From Fragum whitleyi (Eukaryota; Mollusca; Bivalvia; Cardiida; Cardiidae): a stretch of 64,000 nt of DNA. The position numbers were made by a program, and so were the translations under genes. Positions 9,696-21,383 of this stretch are shown here, piece after piece. Below the pieces are notes generated by a model. It saw only the letters and a list, made by a program, of their open reading frames with translations. It was not told the DNA's origin and did not search any database. The stretch spans positions 48,626,854-48,690,853 of the forward strand of contig OX411551.1 of NCBI GenBank assembly GCA_948146395.1, given 5' to 3'. Numbering within the stretch: position 1 is the stretch's first letter; the number at the start of each line of letters is the position of its first letter.

Positions 9696-10794
9696 TTAAC
9701 TCCTTTCTCCTGTACCGCTAAAATTGAACTCTTTACCAAATGACAATTTTTCTCGTCAAGTTTGAAATCAACCCTTGTCATGATTAGCTCCTTTCTCCAG
9801 TACCGCTAAAATTGAACTCTTTACCAAATGACAATTTTTCTCATCAAGTTTGAAATCAACCCTTGTCATGATTAACTCCTTTCTCCTGTACCGCTAAAAT
9901 TGAACTCTTTACCAAATGACAATTTTTCTCCTATGGTTTGAAATCAACCCTTGTCATGATTAGCTCCTTTCTCCAGTACCACTAAAATTGAACTCTTTAC
10001 CAAATGACAATTTTTCTCATCAAGTTTGAAATCAACCCTTGTCATGATTAACTCCTTTCTCCTGTACCGCTAAAATTGAACTCTTTACCAAATGACAATT
10101 TTTCTCCTCTGGTTTGAAATCAACCCTTGTCATGATTAACTCCTTTTTCCCGTACCACTAAAATTGAACTCTTTACCAAATGACAATTTTTCTCATCAAG
10201 TTTGAAATCAACCCTTGTCATGATTAACTCCTTTCTCCTACTGCTAAAATTGAACTCTTTACCAAATGACAATTTTTCTCCTCTGGTTTGAAATCAACCC
10301 TTGTCATGATTAACTTCTTTCTCCCGTACCGCTAAAATTGAACTCTTTACCAAATGACAATTTTTCTCCTCTGGTTTGAAATCAACCCTTGTCATGATTA
10401 ACTCCTTTCTCCCGTACCACTAAAATTGAACTCTTTACCAAATGACAATTTTTCTCGTCAAGTTTGAAATCAACCCTTGTCATGATTAACTCCTTTCTCC
10501 AGTACCGCTAAAATTGAACTCCTTACCAAATGACAATTTTTCTTGTCGGGTTTGAAATCAACCCTTGTCATGATTAACTCCTTTCTCCATTACCACTAAA
10601 ATTGAACTCTTTACTAAATGACAATTTTTTCGTCAGGTTTGAAATCAACCCTTGTCATGATTAACTCCTTTCTCCTGTACCACAAAAATTGAACTCTTTA
10701 CCAAATCGAGGGTTCAGTGCAAGACTGTAAAGTCTTGCACTGAACCTATGAAATTACAATTTTTCTCGTTGGTTTCAAATCAACCCTTGTCATG
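9696..10794. repeat. Satellite array, 88-bp unit, about 12 copies
   Basis: The word TCCTTTCTCC or a variant starts at 9701, 9789, 9877, 9965, 10053, 10141, 10229, 10315, 10403, 10491, 10579 and 10666, a period of 88 with two short units. Each unit reads TAACTCCTTTCTCC, then CTAAAATTGAACTCTTTACC, AAATGACAATTTTTCTC and TTTGAAATCAACCCTTGTC. Units 2-3 and 4-5 pair as dimers (AGCTCC...CCAG against AACTCC...CCTG). The array runs directly into a family B fragment. Confidence 0.95.
10711..10746. repeat. Perfect hairpin inserted in the last 88-bp unit
   Basis: GGTTCAGTGCAAGACT and AGTCTTGCACTGAACC form a perfect 16-bp stem around a GTAA loop. It splits the unit between ACCAAAT and the TACAATTTTTCTC half and is absent from the other eleven units. 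Confidence 0.85.
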
Positions 10795-10925
10795 CTGAAC
10801 TCAGAATATTTCTGTATTGGCAGGAGGCAAAGACAAAGATTGGCTTGCAAATATGTGCAGTCTGATCTTAGTCTACACCACACCTTTGTCCCTACTATGC
10901 AAGAGTTGGTCAGAAATTTTAATTT
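10781..10925. mobile_element. Family B fragment joined to the 88-bp array
   Basis: It starts CAACCCTTGTCATGCTGAAC, the family B terminus with TCAA in place of TTAA, and continues with AATATTTCTG, TGGCAGGAGG and ATATGTGCAGTCTGATCTTA. It decays after a CACCACACC stretch. Confidence 0.7.
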
Positions 10926-11030
10926 TTAAAAGATAGAAAAGTTACTGACAACAGTTTACACAAGATTTACTGAAATTAGAAAGCCATTAGTGTAGGCTAA
11001 GACAAGACTAACTATTTATTGCCATCTAAT

Positions 11031-11071
11031 GGGGCCAGTGTAAAATTTATTGCAAGTTTTTCACTGGCCCC
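11031..11071. repeat. Small hairpin
   Basis: GGGGCCAGTG and CACTGGCCCC are perfect complements separated by about 20 AT-rich bases. Confidence 0.55.
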
Positions 11072-11218
11072 TTGATCTTTCTTAGTCCATTTCAGGCGCT
11101 TTAATAACAATTTTGAAGACAGAAACAAGATGTGTTAGTAAACTCAATATACAGTTAAGAACATCGTGAAATTGACTCTCGTTCTGATCAAACTATTTTA
11201 AATCGCTCACTCAGCACT

Positions 11219-11246
11219 TCATTCATTCATTCATTCATTCATTCAA
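11219..11246. repeat. (ATTC)n microsatellite
   Basis: About six ATTC units in a row, followed by degenerate CACTCA steps. Confidence 0.9.
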
Positions 11247-11962
11247 AACACTCACTCAAATCACTCAAAAACACTCCAAAATCACCAAAGTAATAAGATC
11301 AATAGCTACATTCAAAATGAAATTGCTAGCAAAAATCCATGATTTCCCTGACTTAATTGAATATTGAAAGAGTCCATTTGTAAGTGGAGACATAAAATGT
11401 TATTCATAGAACTTTTATGCATATTTTATTAAAGGGAGGTAATTAATATAGCTAATTTTGTTCATCTTAAACGAAATGAGCAATTTTGGATTACATCCCT
11501 TTAATTCACTCAAAATTCACTCATCACACACATTCAATTTCATTCTGAAATCATTCAGCTTGTCAATTTCATGATATTCTTAACTGTTTCCCCAAAACAG
11601 CATTTTATCAAGACTTTGACCTTGTCACATGACACTGACCTTGGTATCTGCAGATGTGTATCAATAGGATCTATTATCATGCCAAATATGAGCATTGTAT
11701 CATGAATGGGCTTAAACTTGATTGGCAAAGTTATATTTTTGCAGACTGACAGAAAGACAAAGAAGCAAAATGGTAGGAAGACAAATTCATTAAAATATGC
11801 CCTCAGTCTAATCAATGTGGAAACATATAATTATTGCCTTTATGCAAGCTACACATTCAGGGAAAAGGATTTAATCTTCTCCCTAGAGCTCAATTAGGCT
11901 TCTGTTACATATGAGCTTGGTCTTAATTAGGCTCTAGTTTGAATATGAGTTATTTTACTACC

Positions 11963-12191
11963 TTAACCCTTTGCTATTTAATCCCTGCCTTTTACGTGCC
12001 TGTGATTTTATGATTGAGAAAACATTGTGAAAAAAGAAGAAATTGCTTCTGACAAGCAATTTCTTCTTTTTCCACACTATTTTCTACCCTACTGAATGGT
12101 TATTTTTCAAATTAAATCCACTTAAAATTTTCGTCTGCAAAACCTTTGAATTTGGACAGGTCCAAAATTTTGTAAAACAGGAAAGTGTTAA
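11963..12191. mobile_element. TTAA-bounded MITE, family A, copy 1
   Basis: A 229-bp element with TTAACCCTTTGCTATTTAAT at the left and AAAACAGGAAAGTGTTAA at the right. The central palindrome AAGAAATTGCTTCTGACAAG faces AGCAATTTCTTCTT. TTAA plus a CCCTTT terminus is piggyBac-like. Same orientation as copies 3, 4 and 5. Confidence 0.88.
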
Positions 12192-12264
12192 TATACATGC
12201 CATGTTACATGGAAAAGAATTGCGCTGAAATCTGCATTGTTTCTTTGTAGCTGTAGACTGTTTA

Positions 12265-12542
12265 TTGATTGATTGAATGGAGTTTAACGCCGCTTTCAAC
12301 ATTATTTCAGTTATATCGCAGTGGGTGGAGCACCTTACAATGGGTCCCTGGTGTTTCTCTCACCAGTACAACCATCACATTCTTTCCTAGCCTCCAGCTG
12401 CTATCTCACATAGGTCTACGATTATCAACCCATTTGTGAGAGACAAATAGTCGGAAAGAATGAGTGCCACCATTGGAGATCGAACCCGGGACCTCTAGAT
12501 TGACAGTCCAACGCGCTACCAACTGTGCTATGACGGCGGCTT
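12265..12542 (-). mobile_element. tRNA-derived SINE, full-length copy (a)
   Basis: On the minus strand the head is tRNA-like, with A box TAGCACAGTTGGTAGCGCG and B box GGTTCGATC. A central region follows (GGTTGATAATCGTAGAC, TAGCAGCTGGAGGCTAGG), then a 3' tail GGCGTTAAACTCCATTCAAT ending in ATCAATCAAT. Target-site duplication CTGTAGACTGTTTA at 12251-12264 and 12543-12556. This copy defines the family; about ten copies occur in the window. Confidence 0.9.
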
Positions 12543-13100
12543 CTGTAGACTGTTTAATTCTCTGAACATTTCTATAAAACAAGAGCACCATCTACAGGTG
12601 CCAGTATGCAATGCTTTTGAGTGCTGGATGGTAAATAAAAAATCTAACTCGAAAAAGGGAGATAATTTGCATAAAACGCATATAGAGTTATAGTTCCACA
12701 AGAAAGAGTGAGGTATGAGAAACCATTATCTCCTATCATTTTCAATGCAAAATTGATCTTTGATCACTCACTTGAAATTGCTGGTCTATACCCCATAATA
12801 GTATATGTTCCTATTTTGATGGTGAAGATGTGTGCCAAGTTTCAATTGAATGCCCTCTAAAGAACAAGAGATATCACAAAATGTCAAAAAATTTGCAAGA
12901 TGAGAACAAAAACGATGCCAAGGCAATACCTCTGATTTTCTTCGAAAATAGCAGAGCTTAAAAAAATGAGCCTATGAGTGAACTTTCATACATGCTGTGG
13001 ATCCAGACCAAAAAGCACTTAATGTGCAGATTAGGCTTTGTTTATATTCCCTACTAATACCAAAATATTGAGGATTTGGCTTTAATACATTTACTTAGGA

Positions 13101-13544
13101 TTAACTTTTATCATGCTGGATATGAACTTTGGAAACATTATATTAATATCAAAGTGCTGAAAGCTCTGTATTTCCTTATTGTGAGTCAGCATTTGTTTTT
13201 GAAAATACGATTTTGAAACTTTTCTGGTTTTAAAACGGAAAAATCAGGTTGTATAGACTTAGGTCACACTGCACATATGTGCAGGCTGATCTTTGTACAT
13301 ACCTTTCCAAAGCAGTAATATTCCGGTATCAGCATGATTGATTGATTGAATGGGATTTAATGCCACTTTCAACATTTTTTCAGTTATATCGCGACGGCTG
13401 GAGCACCTAACAATGTTTTCCAGGTATTTCTCTCACCAGTACAACCATCACATCCTTTCCTAGCCTCTAGCTGCTATCTCACATAGGTCTACGATTATCA
13501 ACCCATTGGTGAGAGACAAATAGTATCAGCATGACAAGGTTTAA
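13101..13544. mobile_element. Degenerate family B-like MITE split by a SINE
   Basis: TTAACTTTTATCATGCTGGA at the left and CAGCATGACAAGGTTTAA at the right; CACATATGTGCAGGCTGATC lies inside. The right end is separated from the body by a 5'-truncated SINE (13338-13522). Confidence 0.65.
13338..13522 (-). mobile_element. tRNA-derived SINE, 5'-truncated copy (b)
   Basis: It retains the ATTGATTGAATGGG tail and central region and lacks the tRNA head. Flanked by a 12-bp duplication GTATCAGCATGA (13326-13337 and 13523-13534), placing its insertion after the surrounding MITE. Confidence 0.88.
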
Positions 13545-14451
13545 TTGACAGGTGCAATTTTACGATGCCACATACAGGACATAATTTGAAACCTCACTAT
13601 ATATTCTGGCAGCTGTGGTTCAAATTAACAACTCAATTATAATGTCTTGCATCGAATTGCCAAAAAGAATAGAAAGACAATTACGAGGGGGGAAATTGGA
13701 GTCGGGCGAAATTAGTTCCTTCGTAAATTGGACGTATATGAAATCACTAATAAGAAAGGACCAGATGGGGAATAAATTTGAGCCTAATGATATGTAATTC
13801 ACTTAGGCTTCTATTGTAACCTCTAGTATTGCCTTGACTTACATTTCTTTTTTATTAAATAAACACAAATTATTATTGAAAGTCTTCCCTGGTACAAAGA
13901 TAATTACTTTCTTGAATGAACACAGATTTTACCCGGAGCAAGGTAATAAGGCATACAAAAGCTTTCCGACTTTTGCTTTTCTAATGAAACATTCATTGGC
14001 TGGGCTGTGCTTGGCTATTGCAAATGATAAATACGTAGAAATATTTAATTGGCTGATGGCTAAGTAATTAATGAGGGACCCAATACCTTCAATTACATTC
14101 GAAAGGGAAATTGCCTATTATCTTCTATCCAATTACGACATGAGCTTACGGGTTTTTTCCAGATGTAGTTAGGAAAATAATGCAAAGTTGTACAACAAAA
14201 CATAGCAAGCCCATAAACAGAAAATTCCCATGCAAAAAAGTTAAAGAATGGGTTCTAGAACATTAAGTGTCAGTTCAAGAACTCACAGAACTTAACATTC
14301 AAGAACCAGTCGAAACAGCTTCAACATAACATGTAGTCTCATAAGTCTGAATTAAAGGGAGATAAAACATACATAGGCTGTTTCACTGGGTTATCTCCCT
14401 TTTTACCTAATTAGTAACAAACATTTTCTCTCTTTGGACACATTCTCCTGA
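13545..14451. other. Unique AT-rich sequence, no gene recognised
   Basis: Short open frames on both strands (for example 13834-14067 plus) have no recognisable motif. An AAAGGGAGATAA / TTATCTCCCTTT inverted pair lies at about 14354-14403. Confidence 0.4.
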
Positions 14452-14540
14452 TTGAGCCTTATTTGATGGGCTAGCACAAAAATTCTCTTCTAAAAGAGCC
14501 ATATTTGATGGGTTAGCGCATAAATTCTGTGAGTGCCTAA
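14452..14540. repeat. Two-copy tandem duplication, 42-bp period
   Basis: TTTGATGGGCTAGCACAAAA and TTTGATGGGTTAGCGCATAA start at 14462 and 14504 and are followed by similar ATTCT sequence. Confidence 0.6.
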
Positions 14541-14639
14541 ATAGTATTGTACTCATATTATGCAAAAGATCACCTACCAGATTAGGTAATAAATAGAGGA
14601 TATTATACGTTAAGTTGTCATGAAGTATTATCAATTATT

Positions 14640-14810
14640 ATTGCCCTGGCAGGGCATGAAAAAGTAACCAATTGTTGCATTTAAGGTTGAGGTAAATAAT
14701 TTCTTACTTCTGTAGATAGTGGATATAAATAACTTGAGACTTTTTATAGTAGGTTGGTAGCTGCAAACTCTCGTAACTTCAGTTTGTATGAACTCAAGGA
14801 CCACTTTTGG
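14640..14810. repeat. Repeat family T, copy 1
   Basis: Starts TTGCCCTGGCAGGGCATG, then GCATTTAAGGTTGAGGTA, ending near GTAACTTCAGTTTG. The same order appears at 63755-63930, and the first third at 39400-39480. Confidence 0.5.
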
Positions 14811-15326
14811 ACCAACCACTTTTGGACCACTTTTGTAAGAATTATGGTCCCCTATTCATCTTAGAATTAATTTGAATCCAGGCCCTGCACCAGTGTGTTG
14901 GCACCCACATGCAGTTGTTTTGTTTTAATTATTTTTCCATGAAAAAAAACCAAAACATAATCCAACCTATGCAAGAGAATAATTTCACCAAGTAATTTAT
15001 AGCCAGAAGCTAGTTTTATTACATATAACCACAATCCCTAATAAAGAATATAATGTGTCAATTTCTATTATGTTATACTAGGGTAATGGTGATTTCAATC
15101 GTTCTATTAAACACGGAAACTCGATAATCCAATTACGGACCCTGACAAGATGTTAACCGAATTCATTTCATTTTGATGTATCTGGAAATAAGCTCGGTAA
15201 TGAACATTATTGTTGTAGTTTATCGATAGATTATAAATAAGAGAATTTCTGTCAATTTTCTTAGATTGAAACTACCTTTTTCCAGCCAATATAAATGGAG
15301 CCTTTGGGTGACACTCCAGTATTGTC

Positions 15327-15568
15327 AGGACCCGAGATTATAAAATTTTTCTCAGTCTCAATTCAAATTTTCTCAAATTTCAATTTGAAATTAAAGTTGT
15401 AGTTCTTTTGTTATACTATTATAAATGTTCGAACATGAAAGATAATATTAATAAGTTGTTATAAATAACAACTTATAAATATTATCTTTCATGTTCGAAC
15501 ATTTATCTAAATTCAAAATTTGGGAAAATTCTGAGTTGAGCCTGAGAATTGTTTCATAACCTTGGGCC
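15327..15568. mobile_element. Palindromic MITE, family N, copy 1
   Basis: It starts with GGACCCGAGATTATAAA and ends CATAACCTTGGGCC. A very long central hairpin (15421-15506) has arms starting AAATGTTCGAACATGAAAGA, and the arms match almost perfectly. Copy 2 is at 33632-33873. Confidence 0.75.
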
Positions 15569-15739
15569 GTGAAATGCACAAAGCTAAGCCTATGGCCAGC
15601 CTGTGCATCCTCACACATTCTAACCAGAGTTTTTGCAACGTGCTATGTAGATTTTAGATAAGATCTTAACCCCTTTAAGGTTTTTTGCAAATATTTACCT
15701 AATGCATTGGCGATATCCTGGCTACTATTAAATGTCTGT

Positions 15740-15940
15740 CGACGGCGGCACTCATTCTTTCCGACTATTTGTCTCTCTACAATGGGTTGATAGAACTATG
15801 TGAGATAGCAGCTGAAGGCTAGGAAAGGATGTGGTGGATGTACTGGTGAGAGAAATACCAGGAAACCATTGTTAGGTGCTCCAGCCACCACAATATAACT
15901 GAAATGTTGAAAGTGTTGTTAAACTCCATTCAATCAATCA
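15740..15940 (+). mobile_element. tRNA-derived SINE, head-truncated copy (c)
   Basis: Begins within the head (GACGGCGGCACTCATTC), has the central GGTTGATAGAACTATGTGAG and the tail CTCCATTCAATCAATCA. Target-site duplication ATTAAATGTCTGT at 15727-15739 and 15941-15953. Confidence 0.9.
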
Positions 15941-16464
15941 ATTAAATGTCTGTGCCTCACGTACACATCCTGGCAAAGGTTACCACATTGGCTTATTGAA
16001 GAATCATGAAAGTATTAGATAAACTTTAAGCTCTAAATTTTGATCACGAACTTTTTGGGACCTTTTGGCAAAAAGCTTTGGAAACCCTTTTGAGCATACA
16101 AGAAATAGCTTGTCATTTTTCTCAACACATTCTCCCTAATTGACAAGACTATTAAAAGTAAATCAATTAAAACTTTTCAAAGCAGCTTTGTGATCCAAGG
16201 GTTGTAACAAATGCTTGAATCGTGGGCCACATTAGGGACCATATGAGTTAAAGCTTATGAGCTATCTATTGCCCTATGATGGCAGATGAATAGCCTGGGA
16301 TTCAGGCCCAGTTTTTAGAATTTTTTTAACAAGGTAGATAACCAAGTTGAACCCTTCTGACCTTAAAATGAGTTAACTTCTCCTCAAAGAAACAAATCTT
16401 AAATCAGGCTTTCAGAAACTAGACATTGACTTTATATTAGATATTTTCAATTATGTACCTCTAT

Positions 16465-16694
16465 TTAACCCTTTCCTGTTCTAAAAAATTTTGGACCTGT
16501 CCAAATCCAAAGGTTTTGCAGACGAAAATTAAAAGGGGGTTTAATTTGAAAAAAATAACCATTCAGTAGGGTAGAAAATAGTGTGGAAAAAGAAGAAATT
16601 GCTTGTCAGAAGCAATTTCTTCTTTTTTCACAATGTTTTCTCAATCATAAAAACACAGACATGTAAAAAGCAGGGATTAAACAGTGAAGGATAA
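16465..16694. mobile_element. Family A MITE, copy 2
   Basis: Opposite orientation to copy 1. TTAACCCTTTCCTGTTCTAA begins it, and the right terminus has decayed to GAAGGATAA. Confidence 0.8.
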
Positions 16695-16699
16695 AGAGA

Positions 16700-18350
16700 C
16701 GGCTACCTGTCTAGCAGATGAACTGAACTGTCTAGAAAAGAGTTCACATTATTCAAGACGAAGCTAGAAAACCAGTGAATGACAAATCTATTTGTCAGGA
16801 TTTTCAATTCTATTTTTGAAAGCCAGTTTCTCCAGTTTTCTCTTTTAACCACCAAATTGTTTGAAAGCACAAATTTCGCTGAAATTACACTTAATGCTTG
16901 AATTAACTCAATTCACCGAGTTCCTAAGTGCTTTCATCGAAATACAGACGGAAGCCTCGTAGTTATTATCATGATATATCATCGTCGACATTTGCGGAGA
17001 TGGAGCTTAAAAGATTAACTGTCATCAGAGTGAATAAATCTTTTTTTCTTCCTCAAAAATCTTCGGTCACAAGATGACCCGCCTAATGGACTGAATACTG
17101 GGATTAGAAACTTCAAATATTTCATTTTCACATGTTTACAGTCAATATTGCTCAAACCACCATGTCTATTCAGCGACCATTTTTATTTAGCAATCGTTTT
17201 CAAAATCCTCTTCTTTAAATCAATATATCCTATCAAGTAGGTATTGTTGGTCTAATAATTATTGAACATGAATACTTTGTTGTTAAAACTCAGCAGAATC
17301 GTCTCAATGAAACAATTCTATTGAGTTCTTACAACATGGAATTACTGAGAATTTCGCAATAATATGCTTATCCAATCAAAACAGTATGTTTCTTATTTAT
17401 TAACAAACATGTACTAAACGACCATTTTCTATAAGAAACTTTTTTTGTGGTCCCCTTAGTGGTCACTTAACACAAGTTTAAATGTATTTTTCTTCTTTGA
17501 AAGTGATTCCTGGGTTTATTGTAATCTCGTTACAAATCAAATCTGCGAGTGATTATTAGTTCAGCTCAAACCTATTACTTGCTTGCCTATAAATATAACC
17601 AAAGTTACCTTGGGAAAAAAGTTCAAGAACTTAAATTCTTCAACATTCTAGAATGTGAAAAAGTTAATGAACTGGTCATTAAATGTTCTATAATATTTAA
17701 TGGCAATTCAAAAACTTCTAGAGCTATTTTTGAATTGAGAAAGTGTATTTAGTCATCTTAAAAATAAGATTGTTTTGAATATTAATCAATATTCAATAGC
17801 ATGTACTCATAGAAATTGAAAATATTATAAATCTATGGGATGGACAATTTTATTGACAATCTATTTCATATATGGTGAAAATTGAGATAAATGAGATTAT
17901 TATTGTTGATATCATTATCCACTTTAATCTTGTCTAAAATACTCTCTCCTTAATAATGTTCTAATTTCCCTTTTAATGATTTGGTTAAGATTGTCTTGTC
18001 TAAAAGAAAATCAAGAGATCCAACACATTAAATCTGAGCAAGTTAAAAACATGGAATTGATGTACAATAACAAAGGCTGCAGCACTTACAGAAGTTTCTA
18101 CACTCAATGACATAGAGGATAAACATGAATATAATACGAACTTCATTTTTTATATGAAAAAAATATAACGTGGTTGGGGGAATTGATGATTGTCGAGGCT
18201 CTGCCTAGACAATTATCTATTCCCACAACCAAATAAGATATTTTATCATACAAAACACTAAGTACGTATCATATTCATCTTATAACCTCTATTTGCCTTG
18301 TTTTTGTTGATATTTCTAACAGATATGCAAGTTTCTAAAATAACCACATT
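16700..18350. other. Unique AT-rich sequence, no gene recognised
   Basis: No repeat family of this window and no convincing coding frame; the open frame at 17549-17752 (plus) has no motif. The pair GTGGTTGGGGGAATTGATGA and its approximate complement TATTCCCACAACCA (about 18170-18230) forms a small inverted repeat. Confidence 0.4.
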
Positions 18351-18387
18351 ATGTTACTATTCTAAAAATATCCATGTGATATCATGA

Positions 18388-19958
18388 ACAAGAGGGCCAT
18401 AGTGGCCCTAAATCGCTCACCTGAATGAACTGTCAAAAATTGTTTAAAGTAGATTTAGAAAGGATAATGAATTCTTACCAAATTTCAGGTCGATTGGGCA
18501 AAAAATGATGCCTCTACACTCATTACAAGGTTTTTCTAAGATATGACCCTGTGACCTCATTTTTGATCCCACTTGACCCAATTTCAAACTTGACCTAGAT
18601 TTCATCAAGATGATCATTCTGACCAATTTTCAGGTTGATCCGGCAAAAAATATGGCTTCTAGAGTGTCTACAAGGTTTTTCTAATATTTGACCCTGTGAC
18701 CTCATATTTGACCCCACTTGACCCAATTTCGAACTTGTCCAAGATTTCATCAAGACAATCATTCTGATCAAATTTCGGGTTGATTGGGCAATAAATTTGG
18801 CTTCTAGAGTGTCTACAAGGTTTTTCTAATATTTGACCCTGTGACCTAGTTTTTGACCCAACTTGACCCAATTTTAAACTTGTCTGAGATTTTATCAAGA
18901 CAATCATTCGGACCAAATTTCGGGGTGATTGGGCAATAAATATGGCTTCTAGAGTGCATACAAGGTTTTTCTAAGATTTGACCCTGTGACCTAGTTTTTG
19001 ACCCCACTTGACCCAATTTCGAACTTGTCCGAGATTTTATCAAGACAATCATTCAGGCTAAATTTCAGGTTGATTGGGCAAAAAATATGGCCTCTAGAGT
19101 GCATACAAGGTTTTTCTAAGATTTGACCCTGTGACCTAGTTTTTGACCCCACTTGACCAAATTTCGAACTCGTCCGAGATTTTATCAACACAATTATTTT
19201 GACCAAATTTCAGGTCGATTGAGCAAAAAAAGTGGCCTCTAGGGTGCATACAAGGTTTTTCTAAGATTTGACCCCATGACCAAGTTTGTGACCCCACTTG
19301 ACCTAATTTTAAACTTGTCCAAGATTTTATCAAGACAATCATTCTGACCAAATTTCAGGTTGATTGGGCAAAAAATGTGGCCTCTAGGGTGCATACAAGG
19401 TTTTTCTAATATTTGACCCTGTGACCTAGTTTTTGACCCCACTTGACCCAATTTCAAAGTTGTCCGAGATTTTATCAAAACAATCATTCAGGCTAAATTT
19501 CAGGTTGATTGGGCAAAAAATATGGCCTCTAGAGTGCATACAAGGTTTTTCTAAGATTTGACCCTGTGACCTAGTTTTTGACCCCACTTGACCCAATTTC
19601 GAACTCGTCCGAGATTTTATCAAGACATTCATTCTGACCAAATTTTAGATTGATTGGGCAAAAAATGTGGCCTCTAGAGTGCATACAAGGTTTTTCTAAG
19701 ATTTGACCCTGTGACCTAGTTTTTGACCCCACTTGACCCAATTTCGAACTTGTCCGAGATTTTATCAAGACAATCATTCTGACCAAATTTCAGGTTGATT
19801 GGGCAAAAAATGTGGCCTCTAGAGTGCATACAAGGTAAATGTTGACGACACACGACGGACGACACACGACACACGACGGACGACGAACGACGGACGACGG
19901 ACATCCACCTAACCACAAAAGCTCACCTTGAGCACTTCGTGCTCAGGTGAGCTAAAAA
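18388..19958. mobile_element. D-family TIR element, copy 2, carrying an internal satellite
   Basis: Left end ACAAGAGGGCCATAGTGGCC, then GCTCACCTGAA. Right end GCTCACCTTGAGCACTTCGT, then GCTCAGGTGAGCTAAAAA. It includes a GACGACACACGACGGACGAC-type simple tract (19843-19906) just inside the right end. It is inserted into a V-family palindrome: TCTAAAAATATCCATGTGAT on its left and TCACATGGGATGTTATCACC on its right are contiguous in the copy at 43165-43240. Confidence 0.8.
18470..19836. repeat. Satellite array inside the D element, ~145-bp unit, 9-10 copies
   Basis: CAAGGTTTTTCTAA recurs near 18529, 18671, 18817, 18962, 19108, 19253, 19398, 19543 and 19688. The unit includes ATTTGACCCTGTGACCTAG, CCACTTGACCCAATTTCGAA, GATTTTATCAAGACAATCAT and AGGTTGATTGGGCAAAAAAT. 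On the minus strand each unit is open and successive units overlap, giving repeated short peptides with KSRTSSKLGQVGSKTRSQGQ. I regard these as a by-product of the repeat, not genes. Confidence 0.93.
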
Positions 19959-20451
19959 TGTCACATGGGATGTTATCACCAAATATTTGCATATTTATAT
20001 AGTGATAAGATAACATGTTTGTTTTAGTGTAACATTAATTTATCTTTCATCAAGTGAACAAAAAAAGATATATTTCCATGGATGGGAAAGGTATGAGTGA
20101 AAATATGGCGTTTTTTTTGCAAAATGTTGTTCACAAAATAAAAATTTTATCGGTCTTACACAAAAAACAAATGATTTTTTTTATATTTATTTAATGCAAA
20201 AATGGAAGCTAGGAAAGGTGAAATGTTTAGGATCAACTTACTGAAAGCTTGTCATTTTGCAATGCCATGATATCATTTGATTATTCAGGGCTCTGTGCAC
20301 TAAATATATAACATCAAAAAGTGGGAAATGAACAAAAGCAGGATATATAATTTTGTGATAATTTCACTGGTTTGGCAGTGAGATAATCAAGTAATCATCT
20401 GCTGTTATTTCTCAAATAAATTGCTGAAAAGCATTACAGAAATTATGTTAA

Positions 20452-20698
20452 TTAACCCTTGTCATGCTGAACCAAGAATATTCCTTCATTGGCAGGAGCT
20501 ATAGACCAACACCAGCCTGCACATATGTGCAGTCTGATGTTAGTCTACACCTTCTGTTTCTCACTTTCAAACCAGAATTGTCAATGGACTTAAATTTTTT
20601 AATAAAAATTGACCTACAGTTGGTACTTTCAGTGCTTTTTGCCTTTTGATTTTGATGAAAGTTTTTAGTCAAAATTTATTCAGCATGACAAGGGTTAA
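20452..20698. mobile_element. Family B MITE, near full-length copy
   Basis: TTAACCCTTGTCATGCTGAA to CAGCATGACAAGGGTTAA, 247 bp, same orientation as 8883-9130 and highly similar to it, implying recent spread. Confidence 0.87.
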
Positions 20699-21113
20699 TT
20701 GCATAACAATATCAGAGTGCTTATCATAAAGGATAAATTGACTGTTTCACTGATGGAAAAAATAAGGACTTTCAGTGCTTTGATTTAAATTGGACTTTTT
20801 CTGGCTGGCATAAAGAACAAGTGTATGTGATTTTAATTGGCAATTAGATGAAAAAGAACCATGTTGCAGAAATTTTATGCTATCAGGGTGAAATATTGAG
20901 TTACAGGCACATTAATATTTCATATCACTAATATGCATTTATCCTTTACTTTCTATCCTTCAACCTCTTGTATTGAATGCATAAAAGGGCTGAAAGTGCT
21001 GGATATGCTACAATTTTTCTTTTGAAATTTGAATCAGGGTTAAGTTTAAGTGAATCAGATTACTTAATACATAATTTTCTGGCAAATAAGAGTTAATGTA
21101 AAATTTCACTATC

Positions 21114-21356
21114 ATATGAGCCTGCATGTGACATTTCTAACAATTCAAAATAACCAAAAAGCAAAGACTCTGACCAGTCTGCGCATCCACACAGCCTTAA
21201 CAAAGTCTTCACTATGCGTTTAGTAGATAGATAAAGTCTCAAAGTATTGGTAAAAACATCAGATAACTTTATATTAACAGTATGTGTCTAGGCTGCTTAA
21301 TGTTTGCTCCTCAAGCTCATTTCTAATTGTTGGAAATATCACGCACAGGCTCATAT
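21114..21356. mobile_element. Palindromic MITE, family G, copy 1
   Basis: Ends ATATGAGCCTG...GTGACATTTCTAAC and AATTGTTGGAAATATCACGC...CAGGCTCATAT. Interior AAAGACTCTGACCAGTCTG and GTCTTCACTATGCG motifs define the family. Confidence 0.8.
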
Positions 21357-21383
21357 AACTTATGGTTGCATAATTTTAAATTT

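Noticed and set aside
9696..10794. CRISPR-like array
   Set aside because: The whole 88-bp unit is repeated with no unique spacers, in an animal genome; it is a satellite.
12460..12542. Possible tRNA gene with good A and B boxes
   Set aside because: It is the head of a SINE with tail, centre and target-site duplication; the acceptor stem is not complete.
18444..19916. Series of overlapping minus-strand frames with KSRTSSKLGQVGSK peptides
   Set aside because: One per 145-bp satellite unit; a periodic by-product of the array, with start codons repeated each unit.
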